From contig CAPKVJ010000009.1 of NCBI GenBank assembly GCA_948648655.1, positions 1-52,253 of the forward strand: a DNA stretch of 52,253 nt, given 5' to 3'. A program made the position numbers and the translations under genes. Below, piece by piece: positions 42,736-50,932 of the stretch. Below the pieces are notes generated by a model. It made no database searches. It was not told the origin of the DNA and saw nothing but the letters and a program-made list of their open reading frames with translations. The DNA comes from an uncultured Candidatus Saccharibacteria bacterium. Lineage in GTDB: Bacteria; Patescibacteriota; Saccharimonadia; Saccharimonadales; Saccharimonadaceae. The stretch's first letter is position 1. Every line of letters begins with the position of its first letter.

Positions 42736-43031
42736 CCGATCTTTTTATCAACTTTATTAGCCTTTGACATCTGTTGTGACTTAATCACCATACTCTGAAG
42801 CTCTTTCAAAAGCGGAAACTGCTTATTCATCTGATAAATCTTCGTATTCCCCTTCTTCGTCACCAACAAAAACCCGCCTCTCTCCAACCTCTGTAATTCT
42901 CGCTGGATATTACCGGGATCCTCCTTAATCAACTTCGATAACGCCCGTACATGCGTCTTAAAATCCGGATATTTCGCAAACACCACAATAATCTTCCGCC
43001 GCACCCTCGAAGTAATAAAAATATCTAACAT
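42732..43031 (-). CDS. Winged-helix transcriptional regulator-like protein
   Basis: 99 aa. FITSRVRRKIIVVFAKYPDFKTHVRALSKLIKEDPGNIQRELQRLERGGFLLVTKKGNTKIYQMNKQFP: helix, recognition-helix and a beta-wing GNTKIYQMN, as in ArsR/MarR-like winged helices. No ligand-binding cysteines. Coupled to recJ by a 4-nt overlap, so it may autoregulate that pair. A TATAAT lies near 43060. Confidence 0.7.
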   Translation of the reverse strand: MLDIFITSRVRRKIIVVFAKYPDFKTHVRALSKLIKEDPGNIQRELQRLERGGFLLVTKKGNTKIYQMNKQFPLLKELQSMVIKSQQMSKANKVDKKIG

Positions 43032-43100
43032 CTTACCTCTCTCTTCCTACCCCAATTATACGCCCATGTTGTGTTTTTTACAAGTTTACTCTACACGCCC

Positions 43101-43151
43101 AAAAAAAGAAAAGCTTGAGGATCTTACATGCAACTTCGCACTGCCTCAAGC
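43101..43151 (-). terminator. Terminator after the 43167 gene
   Basis: GCTTGAGG / CCTCAAGC with a 23-nt loop, then TTTTCTTTTTTT on the minus strand. Confidence 0.7.
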
Positions 43152-43166
43152 CTATCATTCAAATCA

Positions 43167-43937
43167 TTAATACTCCCATATCAGACTAAATTCATCCTCT
43201 GTTAAAAGCCCCCGAAGCTCAGCCTCGATATTGGCACTATTATGCACTAGCGCCACAAGGTTCTCTGGATATACTATCCGCCTGTCAGGATAATTGATGT
43301 CCTCCAATGCTTTAATACTAAAAAAGCTAAAACAATCACCAGAAACATCAACTTCATAAAAACAGTCCCGCTTTAAGCCGTCACTAATCCCCAGCTCCTT
43401 TGCCTTATCGCCTCTCATTGCATCACTGTACGGAGCCACAAAATCCATAGTCACCGCATACAAAATTCCCGTATTCTTCCCTACAAAATACCATACCCCT
43501 TCCAAACCATTAAAACAGAAGTGCATTCTCACTTTAGCAATAATCCGCACACAAATAGATGGATACATTATCTCCCAAAAACATTGCGGAATTTCTTCTG
43601 TTTGCGATGATAGATAGGTACAGACAAATTCCTTATCAGCATTTCTTTCATAAACCGCAATCGCTGGTGTCTCATCCTCTTGCCAATTTTCAAAAACGAC
43701 TAAGGAATCAATTTCTGAAACTACATAGCTCTGTTTTAAAGGTTTCGATTCAAAACAACATTGTGAGCAATCCACAAACTGTAATACACAATCACCATCA
43801 GACATAGCCACCAAAACCGGCAGATCAGTAGCCCGAATTGCAAAATTCACTTCTACAGTATCTCCACCATGCCTGAAACAACGTTTCTCAACCTCCCTAT
43901 ACACCAACTTGCCCTCAAACTCAAAAATCTCCAGCAT
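43167..43937 (-). CDS. Hypothetical Cys-rich beta protein
   Basis: 256 aa, no signal peptide; nine or more cysteines, several in CSQCC and YSSICV-like contexts. It reads as alternating short strands (VNFAIRATDLPVLVAMSDGDCVLQFV; GVWYFVGKNTGILYAVTMDFVAPYSD). The promoter TTGACT (44087-44082), 17 nt, TATAGT (44064-44059) gives a 120-nt leader, long for this region. No family recognised. Confidence 0.6.
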   Translation of the reverse strand: MLEIFEFEGKLVYREVEKRCFRHGGDTVEVNFAIRATDLPVLVAMSDGDCVLQFVDCSQCCFESKPLKQSYVVSEIDSLVVFENWQEDETPAIAVYERNADKEFVCTYLSSQTEEIPQCFWEIMYPSICVRIIAKVRMHFCFNGLEGVWYFVGKNTGILYAVTMDFVAPYSDAMRGDKAKELGISDGLKRDCFYEVDVSGDCFSFFSIKALEDINYPDRRIVYPENLVALVHNSANIEAELRGLLTEDEFSLIWEY

Positions 43938-44058
43938 ACCTTACATCTCTCCCTTCCAACATTCTCGCATCCGACAAGCTCCACATTTTAGGTTCAGCCC
44001 TGCACTAGGATGTATTTTAACTCGTAAATTACTTAAGCCGAACCCAACTTACACCTAT

Positions 44059-44100
44059 ACTATAATACATATCTTCATAGAAGTCAACTCATGCTATAAT
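44059..44100. promoter_or_regulatory. Divergent promoters: 43167 gene and priA
   Basis: Minus: TTGACT (44087-44082) and TATAGT (44064-44059). Plus: TGCTATAAT with TATAAT 44095-44100, then 6 nt and the priA ATG (leaderless). The two overlap within 42 bp, so they may interfere. Confidence 0.6.
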
Positions 44101-44106
44101 AAACCC

Positions 44107-46212
44107 ATGTTTTTCGAGGTAATACCCACTGAAATTTTCCGTAACGGCGGCAGCGTACTCACCTATCACTCCGATCAGAAACTCCTACCTGGCCAACTCG
44201 TCATCATTCCTCTCGGCCCTCGCAATATCATCGGCATCGTCTGGAAAAAGGTCAAAAAAGTCAATTTCCCCACCAAGCCCATCACTAGAGTCCTCTTTCC
44301 TACCCCTATTCCCAGCCACCTCTTAAAATCCATTATTTGGCTTGCCGAATATTATCTCGCTCCTGTTCCCGCAGTCGCCAATATGGCACTTCCCGCTGGT
44401 TTAGCCTCCAGAAACGCTTTTAAAGACATTCCCGCTCCGGACCTTGCTCCTACTCCACTCCAATCGCAGAACCATCAAATTCCCCTCAATTCCGCCCAAA
44501 AAACCGCTCTAAAAGCCCTCCAGCAAGCTCCAGAAGGCACTTCTCTGCTTCAAGGCGTAACCGGTAGCGGTAAAACTAATATTTACCTCAAAATGGCCGA
44601 AAACGCCCTCCTAGCGCAAAAATCCACCATCCTCCTCGTCCCCGAAATCGCCCTCACTAGCCAATTAGTCAAAATTTTTGAAAAAACCTTCGGCAAACGT
44701 GTCATCCTCATGCATTCCAACCAAACGCTAGTCGAACGCCGCCAAACCTGGCTAAACCTACTAAAAACTACTTGCGGGACAGGTTTACGACTACCTGTTT
44801 TGAGGAACTCTTCACTAGAGGAGCTTTCGCAGGTTACGACCGAGAACGCAGGTCGCGCGACACCCGCGACGGCGGGATGGCGCGACGACCGGTCCTCTAA
44901 TGAAGAGTTCCCCAAAACAGATAAATACGAGTCTGTCCCGCAAGTTATCATTGGTCCCCGTTCTGCCCTTTTCGCCCCCGTCGGCAATCTCGGTCTCATT
45001 GTCATCGACGAATCCCACGAAAGTGCCTATTACCAAGAAAACACCCCTCACTATTCTGCCTTACGCCTTGCCAGCTTCATCAGCAAAACTCTCAAAATCC
45101 CCTGTATTCAAGGCACCGCCACACCCAATATCATCGACTTCCATCTCGCTTCCACCCATAATTCCCTCGTTCCTCTTACCACTAAAGCCAAATCCACCGC
45201 CATTAAACCCCATTTCCATATTGTTGACCTCAAAGATCGCGCCAATTTCTGCAAAAATCGCTATTTTTCCGATATTTTATTGACAAACATAGAAAAAAAT
45301 ATTAAAGATAAACATCAAACGCTAATTTTTCACAATCGCCGTGGTTCTTCGCCTCTGACAATCTGTGAAGAATGTGGTTGGCAAGCCCTCTGCCCAGAGT
45401 GCTATTTGCCCATGACTTTGCACGCTGACGGCTACATTCTCACTTGTCATATTTGTGGCCACGAAGAAAAAGTCCCTTCTTCCTGTCCAAACTGTCAACA
45501 TCCCGGCATCGTCCATAAAGGTTTCGGTACCAAACTCCTCGAATCCGAGCTTACACGTTTCTTTCCTCACGCCACTATCGCCCGCTTCGACGGCGACAAT
45601 CAAAAAGGCTCCAGCCTCGCTCACCTCTATCAAGATGTTAAATCCGGCAAAATCGACATTCTCATCGGCACCCAAACCCTCGCACGCGGACTCGATCTCC
45701 CTCATCTCGCAACCGTCGGCATCGTTCAAGCTGATTCTGGGCTTTCCTTACCAGACTTTTCCGCCGAAGAGCGCACTTTTGAGCTCCTCACTCAAGTCAT
45801 TGGTCGTGTCGGGCGCGGTCATCTCGACCAAGCCACCGCTATCATCCAAACTTTCCAGCCCGATCACCCTGTCATCCAAACCGCATTAGAGTCCGATTTC
45901 GAGACTTTTTCCCACTACCTTATCAAAAAACGCCGTGCACAAAACCTCCCTCCTTTCACTTATCTCGCTCGACTCGCTATCACCTACAAAACCGAAAAAA
46001 CCGCCATCAAAAAAATTCAAGAAGTCCACAGCGCACTCTGCCAAAACCCAAAACTTCAGATTTCACCTCCCATACCAGCCTTCCACGAACGCACCGCGCG
46101 CGGCTATACCTGGCAAATTACACTTAAGTCCCCGTCGCGCGAGACCCTCCGTCAAGCCCTCATTCCATATACTAAGTACCAAATTGAGCTCGACCCGCCC
46201 TCACTACTCTAG
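44107..46212 (+). CDS. priA: Primosomal helicase PriA (with palindromic insertion)
   Basis: Replication-restart helicase. 701 aa from the ATG at 44107, 6 nt after TATAAT; the frame opens earlier but that part covers the promoter. Order: DNA-binding domain (MFFEVIPTEI...), Walker A GVTGSGKTNIYL, motif II as DESHES (usually DEEH), the zinc lobe with CEECGWQALCPECY and CHICGHEEKVPSSCPNC, then helicase motifs QVIGRVGRG. Odd: residues about 222-280 (between TWLNLLKTT and VIIGPRSALFAP) are encoded by a long inverted repeat that belongs to a family also found between genes. In other PriA proteins these two segments are nearly adjacent. Confidence 0.94.
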   Translation: MFFEVIPTEIFRNGGSVLTYHSDQKLLPGQLVIIPLGPRNIIGIVWKKVKKVNFPTKPITRVLFPTPIPSHLLKSIIWLAEYYLAPVPAVANMALPAGLASRNAFKDIPAPDLAPTPLQSQNHQIPLNSAQKTALKALQQAPEGTSLLQGVTGSGKTNIYLKMAENALLAQKSTILLVPEIALTSQLVKIFEKTFGKRVILMHSNQTLVERRQTWLNLLKTTCGTGLRLPVLRNSSLEELSQVTTENAGRATPATAGWRDDRSSNEEFPKTDKYESVPQVIIGPRSALFAPVGNLGLIVIDESHESAYYQENTPHYSALRLASFISKTLKIPCIQGTATPNIIDFHLASTHNSLVPLTTKAKSTAIKPHFHIVDLKDRANFCKNRYFSDILLTNIEKNIKDKHQTLIFHNRRGSSPLTICEECGWQALCPECYLPMTLHADGYILTCHICGHEEKVPSSCPNCQHPGIVHKGFGTKLLESELTRFFPHATIARFDGDNQKGSSLAHLYQDVKSGKIDILIGTQTLARGLDLPHLATVGIVQADSGLSLPDFSAEERTFELLTQVIGRVGRGHLDQATAIIQTFQPDHPVIQTALESDFETFSHYLIKKRRAQNLPPFTYLARLAITYKTEKTAIKKIQEVHSALCQNPKLQISPPIPAFHERTARGYTWQITLKSPSRETLRQALIPYTKYQIELDPPSLL
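44770..44945. repeat. Palindromic element inserted in frame in priA
   Basis: Outer arms ACTTGCGGGACAG (44770-44782) / CTGTCCCGCAAGT (44933-44945), inner arms about 44802-44822 / 44893-44913 (one or two mismatches), core 44824-44890 matching the core of the intergenic element at 40605. It adds about 58 codons without a stop. Confidence 0.8.
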
Positions 46213-46220
46213 TTTTATGC

Positions 46221-46226
46221 TATAAT
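46221..46226 (+). promoter_or_regulatory. Leaderless extended -10 of def
   Basis: TGCTATAAT, 7 nt, ATG; only 9 nt after the priA stop. Confidence 0.55.
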
Positions 46227-46233
46227 ATTAAGA

Positions 46234-46815
46234 ATGAGAGAAATAATTACCACACCCGACCCCAGATTGCGCGAAAAATCCGAAAAAGTCCGCGAAATCA
46301 CCGACGAAACCCGCGAAATTATTCGCGACATGGTTCGACTTTCTCTTGAATGGGAAAAAAATCACCCCCACGAACTCTCAACTGCGATGGCCGCCCCTCA
46401 AATGGGAGTCAATCAACGTATTATTATCGTCCGTGATGATTTCAGTGATAAGGAAAACAATACTTTTACTGCCCTCATCAATCCCGAAGTCATCCAAGCC
46501 GACTCACGCAAAACCACTACCGACTACGAAGGCTGTCTTTCCGTTCCCGAAATTTACGGTCTCGTTAAGCGTCCTCGCAAAGTCAAGGTTAAAGCCACCC
46601 TCGAAGATGGCACCGAAGTTCGATTAAAAGCCGATAATTTCCTAGCTCGCACTCTCCTCCACGAGATCGACCACCTTGATGGCATCCTTTTTATTGACCA
46701 TATCAAAGGCAACAAAAAGGCCTTCTACAAACTAGACGCAAACGGCGACCTCCAACCCCTCGACTACGACCAAGACATCAAAAACAACCCCACCCTATTC
46801 CCGAAGGAAGATTAG
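46234..46815 (+). CDS. def: Peptide deformylase
   Basis: Metalloenzyme that removes the N-formyl group of nascent peptides. 193 aa with all three motifs: MAAPQMGVNQR (GxGLAAPQ variant, G to M), EGCLSVPEIYG and HEIDHLDGILF. The metal ligands C and HxxxH are present. Followed after 5 nt by fmt. An internal TATAAT drives it separately from priA. Confidence 0.95.
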   Translation: MREIITTPDPRLREKSEKVREITDETREIIRDMVRLSLEWEKNHPHELSTAMAAPQMGVNQRIIIVRDDFSDKENNTFTALINPEVIQADSRKTTTDYEGCLSVPEIYGLVKRPRKVKVKATLEDGTEVRLKADNFLARTLLHEIDHLDGILFIDHIKGNKKAFYKLDANGDLQPLDYDQDIKNNPTLFPKED

Positions 46816-46820
46816 CTTTG

Positions 46821-47771
46821 ATGAATACGGCGTCTAGTTTGTCTTTAGGAGAGGATACGGGAGATAGTACGGAATCCTTGCAGAAGACTTTTTCCGGACA
46901 ATGTCCGGATGGTAACCCGCCGTCCGGAAAAAGTCTTTCTGCGGATTCAGCAATACAATCTCACCGAATCATCTTTCTTGGCAATGGGCCTCTCGCTGAA
47001 TCCGCCCTCGCCGTCCTCCGCGAGCACACCAATATCATTTTCCACGCTCGTAATAAATCCGATCTTGATACGGTCAAGGAGCTCAAACTTAATAATCCCG
47101 ACGCGCACGCCGTCCTGGCTTCTTTTGGTGTACTCATCAAGTCTGATTTACTTGAACTTTTTGAGCCCGAAGGTATCCTCAACCTCCACCCTTCTCTCCT
47201 ACCACTTTATCGTGGACCATCACCGATCGAAAGTGCCATTCTCGCAGGAGATAGTCAATTTGGGTACTCTATTATGAAACTTGCAAAAGCAATGGACGCC
47301 GGACCAATCTATCATCAGGCAACCCTCGACGATATTCCACTCGATAAATCCACTATTTATCATGACCTTGCCACTGCTGGTGCTACTTGGATTATCAAAA
47401 GCCTAAATCATCTCGGCACACCAAACCCACAGGACAACAGCAAAGCTACTTACACCCAAAAACTCGATAAATCCGATTCCTTCCTCCAGCCAGACAAATT
47501 CCCTGCTGAGACCATCTATCGTCAAATCATTGCTTTTCAGGGCTTCCCCAAACCAAAATATGATTTTTATGGCAAAACTTGCATCATCCTCGACGCTCAT
47601 GTCGTCGAAGCCGACACCATCATCTGTGACCCGTCACTCGCTCCCGAGCTCTCTACCCCACTCATGCTCAAATGCGCTGATCGCAATTTCGTCGCTATCG
47701 ACCGCCTTCAGCCAGCTGGCAAAAAGCCTATGGACGTCAAATCATTTATCAATGGCTACGCCAAAATTTGA
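46821..47771 (+). CDS. fmt: Methionyl-tRNA formyltransferase (with palindrome-encoded N-terminus)
   Basis: Formylates Met-tRNA-fMet with 10-formyl-THF. 316 aa. The catalytic core is present: ASFGVLIKSDLLELFEPEGILNLHPSLLPLYRGPSPIESAIL, where N, H and the SLLP..RG segment are catalytic, then a shorter C-terminal OB domain. Normally the protein begins at the Rossmann strand (HRIIFLGNG here), but this one has about 48 extra residues, of which residues 18-43 (LQKTFSGQCPD...SGKSLSADS) are encoded by an inverted repeat. ATG at 46821 follows AAGGAAG by 10 nt. Confidence 0.92.
   Translation: MNTASSLSLGEDTGDSTESLQKTFSGQCPDGNPPSGKSLSADSAIQSHRIIFLGNGPLAESALAVLREHTNIIFHARNKSDLDTVKELKLNNPDAHAVLASFGVLIKSDLLELFEPEGILNLHPSLLPLYRGPSPIESAILAGDSQFGYSIMKLAKAMDAGPIYHQATLDDIPLDKSTIYHDLATAGATWIIKSLNHLGTPNPQDNSKATYTQKLDKSDSFLQPDKFPAETIYRQIIAFQGFPKPKYDFYGKTCIILDAHVVEADTIICDPSLAPELSTPLMLKCADRNFVAIDRLQPAGKKPMDVKSFINGYAKI
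46872..46948. repeat. Palindromic insertion at the start of fmt
   Basis: Arms 46872-46899 and 46922-46948 (about 27 bp with 3 mismatches, containing GACTTTTTCCGGAC) and a short inner hairpin around GTCCGGATGG. In frame with fmt. Confidence 0.7.
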
Positions 47772-48049
47772 GATCGCTGCGCTCGAATCTCATCTTTAAA
47801 GTCACGAAAAACCTTAAGCACCACTTCTTGAAAACCTGGTATCTTATTTTCTAACCAATTTCGCGCTTCCATCGCATCTTCAATCTGCGTAAATTCGATC
47901 AATTCTGCATCCGACAAATTCTCACTCAATTTCTGACCGACTCGCACTTCAAGCTCTTCTTCGGCATGATCAATAAAAGCCCGCGCTTCCGCCTCTGGCA
48001 TGTCACCCAAACCTACTTCCATCATAAAATTATCATCAACTCGAATCAT
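47756..48049 (-). CDS. DUF5663-like small helical protein
   Basis: 97 aa. FMMEVGLGDMPEAEARAFIDHAEEELEVRVGQKLSENLSDAELIEFTQI then WLENKIPGFQEVVLKVFRDFKDEIRAQ: the recurrent CPR pattern of LG-L, LE-RVG-L, L-LEF and P-Y/F. No catalytic residues are apparent. It converges on fmt with a 16-nt overlap of coding ends. GAGGAG and a TATAAT near 48070 lie upstream. Function unknown. Confidence 0.7.
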   Translation of the reverse strand: MIRVDDNFMMEVGLGDMPEAEARAFIDHAEEELEVRVGQKLSENLSDAELIEFTQIEDAMEARNWLENKIPGFQEVVLKVFRDFKDEIRAQRSQILA

Positions 48050-48106
48050 TTCGCTTCTCCTCTATACTATTATAGCATAAACATTTTCTTTTTTCAGCTT
48101 ATACTT

Positions 48107-48136
48107 TATAATATAACTAAATATCTAATATATAAT
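48107..48136 (+). promoter_or_regulatory. Promoter region of the DGR accessory gene
   Basis: Two TATAAT boxes, 48107-48112 and 48131-48136, in very AT-rich DNA; the second ends 18 nt before the ATG at 48155. No clear -35 and no Shine-Dalgarno. Confidence 0.45.
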
Positions 48137-48154
48137 TTATATACGCTATTTGCC

Positions 48155-49168
48155 ATGACCAAACCGGCCGCTATCAAAACCACCGAAATCGAATATTATA
48201 CCAATCTCGACTTGCACCAACTCGAAACTTCAATCAAAGAATTACAACAATCTCCACCTTCCCCCAAAATCAAGGCTTCTCTCCGCGCTGCTCGTCAAGC
48301 CTTGCGCGTACGACAACGTTTCATCAAATCCAAAGCAATGGAGTTCGAGCGTACCAATGATCACTATCTTCTAGTTTTTGATTCGACTGAAAATTTCTCC
48401 AAACTCGCTGGACATTCTGTGCTCTTCTATACCTTGACTATCGCCGATCGCATTCACCGCCGTTATAGCGTCAAAAACGATACCGACGACTACTTTAGAT
48501 CCGAAGATGGAATCGTCTCAATTCGCGGCCTGCCACAACTCGAAAGTCAGCTTGCCACACTGGGCATTATTCCCGATTCTGCTTCAAGCACCAGTGAGCT
48601 CCATTTTTATAAACTTCCTCGCGTCTATAACGACGAACAAATTGCCAAACTTCGCGACAAATCCCATCAAGACGTTGAACGTATCACTTCAATCATTCTC
48701 CCTAAATCGCCTCATCCCATCCTCTATAATCTCATCCTTGAGCTCAATCGTCTGATCTATTACAATTGCAAACGCGTTTCCGATACTCTCGCACGTGAGA
48801 CCATCTTGAGTCAAACCGTCCTTAACGCTCATGAAATGCTTATCGGCTATCTTAATTTTGCTAATGCCAAGCCCAATTCCGGCATTGTCAGACACCGCAC
48901 CCAATATTCCATTCATCCAGTTTTTGACAAGAACACACCTCGTCCTCATTCTGCTAGTGCTCAAAACCTTTTCAATATCCTCATGAGTGCTCGCGACCTG
49001 CGTAACTGCTTTGCCAATATCGAAAACCTTCACCTTATCCATCACCGCGAACTCTGCGAAATTCTCGAAAAACTCGTCGAAATCGAACGTATCGTCGCTC
49101 ATGAATATAATAAACAACTCAAACTTGACCATCAAGATTCACAACCGAAAGATGCTAAACATGAATAA
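48155..49168 (+). CDS. DGR accessory protein, Avd-like C-terminus
   Basis: 337 aa from ATG at 48155. The N-terminal 80 residues are helical and basic; residues about 85-200 (HYLLVFDSTENFSKLAGHSVLFYTLTIADRI...) look like an alpha/beta domain that could be the MutS-like (MSL) module reported in some DGRs. The last 130 residues are long helices (HPILYNLILELNRLIYYNCKRVSDTLARET ... LFNILMSARDLRNCF ... ELCEILEKLVEIERIVAHEYNKQ) fitting the four-helix bundle of Avd, which binds the RT and TR RNA. It overlaps the RT gene by 8 nt. The Avd role rests on fold pattern and position; the MSL part is tentative. Confidence 0.7.
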   Translation: MTKPAAIKTTEIEYYTNLDLHQLETSIKELQQSPPSPKIKASLRAARQALRVRQRFIKSKAMEFERTNDHYLLVFDSTENFSKLAGHSVLFYTLTIADRIHRRYSVKNDTDDYFRSEDGIVSIRGLPQLESQLATLGIIPDSASSTSELHFYKLPRVYNDEQIAKLRDKSHQDVERITSIILPKSPHPILYNLILELNRLIYYNCKRVSDTLARETILSQTVLNAHEMLIGYLNFANAKPNSGIVRHRTQYSIHPVFDKNTPRPHSASAQNLFNILMSARDLRNCFANIENLHLIHHRELCEILEKLVEIERIVAHEYNKQLKLDHQDSQPKDAKHE

Positions 49169-50384
49169 TACCAAATTTGAAAGTTTTCTCCTCCATGAAC
49201 TCTGGCAGGCTTACGCCGATGCCCGCAAAGGCAAAAAGAAAACTATCGACGAGCACCGTTTTGAATTAAACGACATGGAAAATATTATCTCTCTACGTGA
49301 TTGCCTCATTCGTCGCTACTACAAACCTAGTCGCGGTGTCGCCTTCATCGTCACCGATCCTGTCATTCGTGAAATCGTCGCTGCCCCATTTCGCGATCGC
49401 GTCATTCACCATTTCCTCTTCAACTCTTGCGCCGGTTGGTGGGATCGCCGCTTCATCCCTGATTCTTACTCCTGCCGCAAGAACAAAGGTACCCTCTATG
49501 GTCAAAAACGCCTCGCCAAACATATTCGCCAAGTCACTAATAATTACACCGCTCCCGCCTACGCAGTCAAACTTGATATTCAAGGTTACTTCATGAGTCT
49601 AAATCACGACAAACTTTACGAACGCATCCTTTGGGGGCTAGAACAACAGTTTTATCATAGTAATCGTCCCGACATCGAAAACGACATTCGCTGTGCGCCC
49701 GAGCATAAATCCGATTTTTATGAATTATTACAATATGTTTGGCGTGAAATTATCTATGATAAACCTATGGAAAATATCGCTGTACGTGGGAAACGTGCCA
49801 CCTGGAAAAAACTCCCCGCTAGCAAAAGTCTCTTTTGCCAACCTCCCGAACGTGGCATTGTCATCGGCAATCTTACCAGCCAACTCCTCTCCAATATCTA
49901 CCTCGATCAACTCGACCGTTTCGTTCGTTTCGGTCTCGGGTATTCGCATTATGGCCGCTACGTCGATGATTTCTTCATTATCGTACCTATGAGTCAGCGC
50001 AATCAACTCCTCCGAGATATTGAAGTCATTCGCCAATATTTGCATGATGAACTCAAGCTTACCCTACACCCCAAAAAGCAGTACAAACAGCCTGTGTCGA
50101 GGGGCGTCTCTTTCATCGGTGCAATTGTTTATCCTGGATTCATTTATCCTGGTCGCCGTACCCGCAACAATTGTTATCGTGCCGCCTACAAACTCGCCAC
50201 CACCGGCACTGGATCGCTAGAGGGTTTTGCCGCTCGTATGGGTTGTCTCAAACACATCAATAGCCAAAAATTTTTTAGAGAAGTATTTGACAGCTTTGGC
50301 TGGGACTACGGTTGGATCCCTGACAAAACTTATCATCACAAAACTCATAATCGCTCATGCTATAATAGTAAGCGTGGATCATAG
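49161..50384 (+). CDS. DGR reverse transcriptase
   Basis: RT that makes error-prone cDNA from the TR RNA. 407 aa; ATG at 49161 preferred over 49152 for spacing to GAAAGA. The RT motifs are in order: VKLDIQGYFMSL (A box), GIVIGNLTSQLLSNIYLDQLD (the IGxxxSQ signature that separates DGR RTs from group II introns, which have QG), YGRYVDDFFIIV (catalytic YVDD) and SFIGAIVYPG. No maturase or endonuclease domain follows. The last codons overlap the promoter and the left arm of an inverted repeat that frames the TR transcript start. Confidence 0.93.
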   Translation: MNNTKFESFLLHELWQAYADARKGKKKTIDEHRFELNDMENIISLRDCLIRRYYKPSRGVAFIVTDPVIREIVAAPFRDRVIHHFLFNSCAGWWDRRFIPDSYSCRKNKGTLYGQKRLAKHIRQVTNNYTAPAYAVKLDIQGYFMSLNHDKLYERILWGLEQQFYHSNRPDIENDIRCAPEHKSDFYELLQYVWREIIYDKPMENIAVRGKRATWKKLPASKSLFCQPPERGIVIGNLTSQLLSNIYLDQLDRFVRFGLGYSHYGRYVDDFFIIVPMSQRNQLLRDIEVIRQYLHDELKLTLHPKKQYKQPVSRGVSFIGAIVYPGFIYPGRRTRNNCYRAAYKLATTGTGSLEGFAARMGCLKHINSQKFFREVFDSFGWDYGWIPDKTYHHKTHNRSCYNSKRGS

Positions 50385-50409
50385 CGTCCATGGGATCCAA
50401 CCGTAGTCC
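50303..50409. repeat. 18-bp inverted repeat flanking the TR promoter
   Basis: GGACTACGGTTGGATCCC (50303-50320, inside the RT gene) and GGGATCCAACCGTAGTCC (50392-50409) are perfectly complementary. The promoter of the TR RNA lies between them. An RT read-through message would fold over this region, while an RNA starting at about 50373 has only the right arm. Confidence 0.8.
50358..50366 (+). promoter_or_regulatory. Extended -10 promoter for the TR RNA
   Basis: TGCTATAAT within the last codons of the RT. Predicted start near 50373, giving a TR RNA with a 220-nt 5' part before the repeat. Confidence 0.55.
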
Positions 50410-50592
50410 AGAGCTCATACTCCGACTGCCAGCGGCTCTCGTATAAAAAGATCGTGAAGTTACCCTTTTTAATCTCCATTGCGAAATTACAGAGGCTAGT
50501 TTTGTTCCTGGCTACGGTCAGCCACATTTTAAGTCAACTTCTAATTCCATTCTGGCAAGTATGTCAGCAACCTTACACACAAAGTATGCTCG

Positions 50593-50786
50593 CTTTACTT
50601 TGTGCGCAGCGGGAACGTCAATATCAACAATAGCAAGTTGAGGAACTCCGGACAGAACGGCTACAATTGGTCTTCTATGTCCAACTCTAATACTAACAAC
50701 GCTTACAACTTGAACTTCTCGGGTAGTGGCGTCAATCCGTCAAACAACAACAATCGTTGGAACGGCTTCCCCCTCCGCTGCCTAGC
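50593..50786 (+). repeat. DGR template repeat (TR)
   Basis: 194 bp, from CTTTACTTTG to CCGCTGCCTAGC. Translated it is an Asn-rich version of the target tip (RSGNVNINNSKLRNSG...NNNNRW), because AAC and AAT codons are the adenine-mutagenesis substrates. Compared with the target VR at 52026-52219, length is equal and all 20 differences are at TR adenines (to G or T). TR has AGATGTTCAG after CCTAGC, where VRs have TAGTTAGAGT, giving the required IMH difference. The copy lies in non-coding DNA after the RT. Confidence 0.96.
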
Positions 50787-50803
50787 AGATGTTCAGTCGT
50801 GTT

Positions 50804-50852
50804 CGGTGCCGATCTTTTTCACTTCATCATCGCTTCTACGGAAGCGATGATG
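50804..50852 (+). ncRNA. 3' part of TR RNA: shared block and 12-bp hairpin
   Basis: GGTGCCGATCTTTT (50805-50818), with CAGTCGTG just before it, recurs behind the target VR on the minus strand (51887-51874). A perfect hairpin CATCATCGCTTC/GAAGCGATGATG with a TACG loop lies at 50825-50852. Together they probably form the structured 3' end of TR RNA that the RT-Avd complex uses. Confidence 0.6.
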
Positions 50853-50870
50853 CGTCTATCAAGCCATACA

Positions 50871-50917
50871 AAAAAAGAAGTCTCGCGGTAGGAGCATACT
50901 GCCCCGTGCTAGACTTC
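50871..50917 (-). terminator. Terminator after the CdiA-CT-like gene
   Basis: GAAGTCT / AGACTTC with inner pairing and TTTTTTTG on the minus strand. The loop contains GCTCCTACCGCGAGACTT, and a similar GCTCCTACGGTGAGGCTTTTTG is found on the minus strand around 51378-51400. Confidence 0.65.
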
Positions 50918-50932
50918 AATACCCATATTGTA

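Noticed and set aside
48155..50384. Retron or group II intron
   Set aside because: RT has IGNLTSQ and no maturase/X or HNH domain, no msr-msd, and there is a TR/VR pair.
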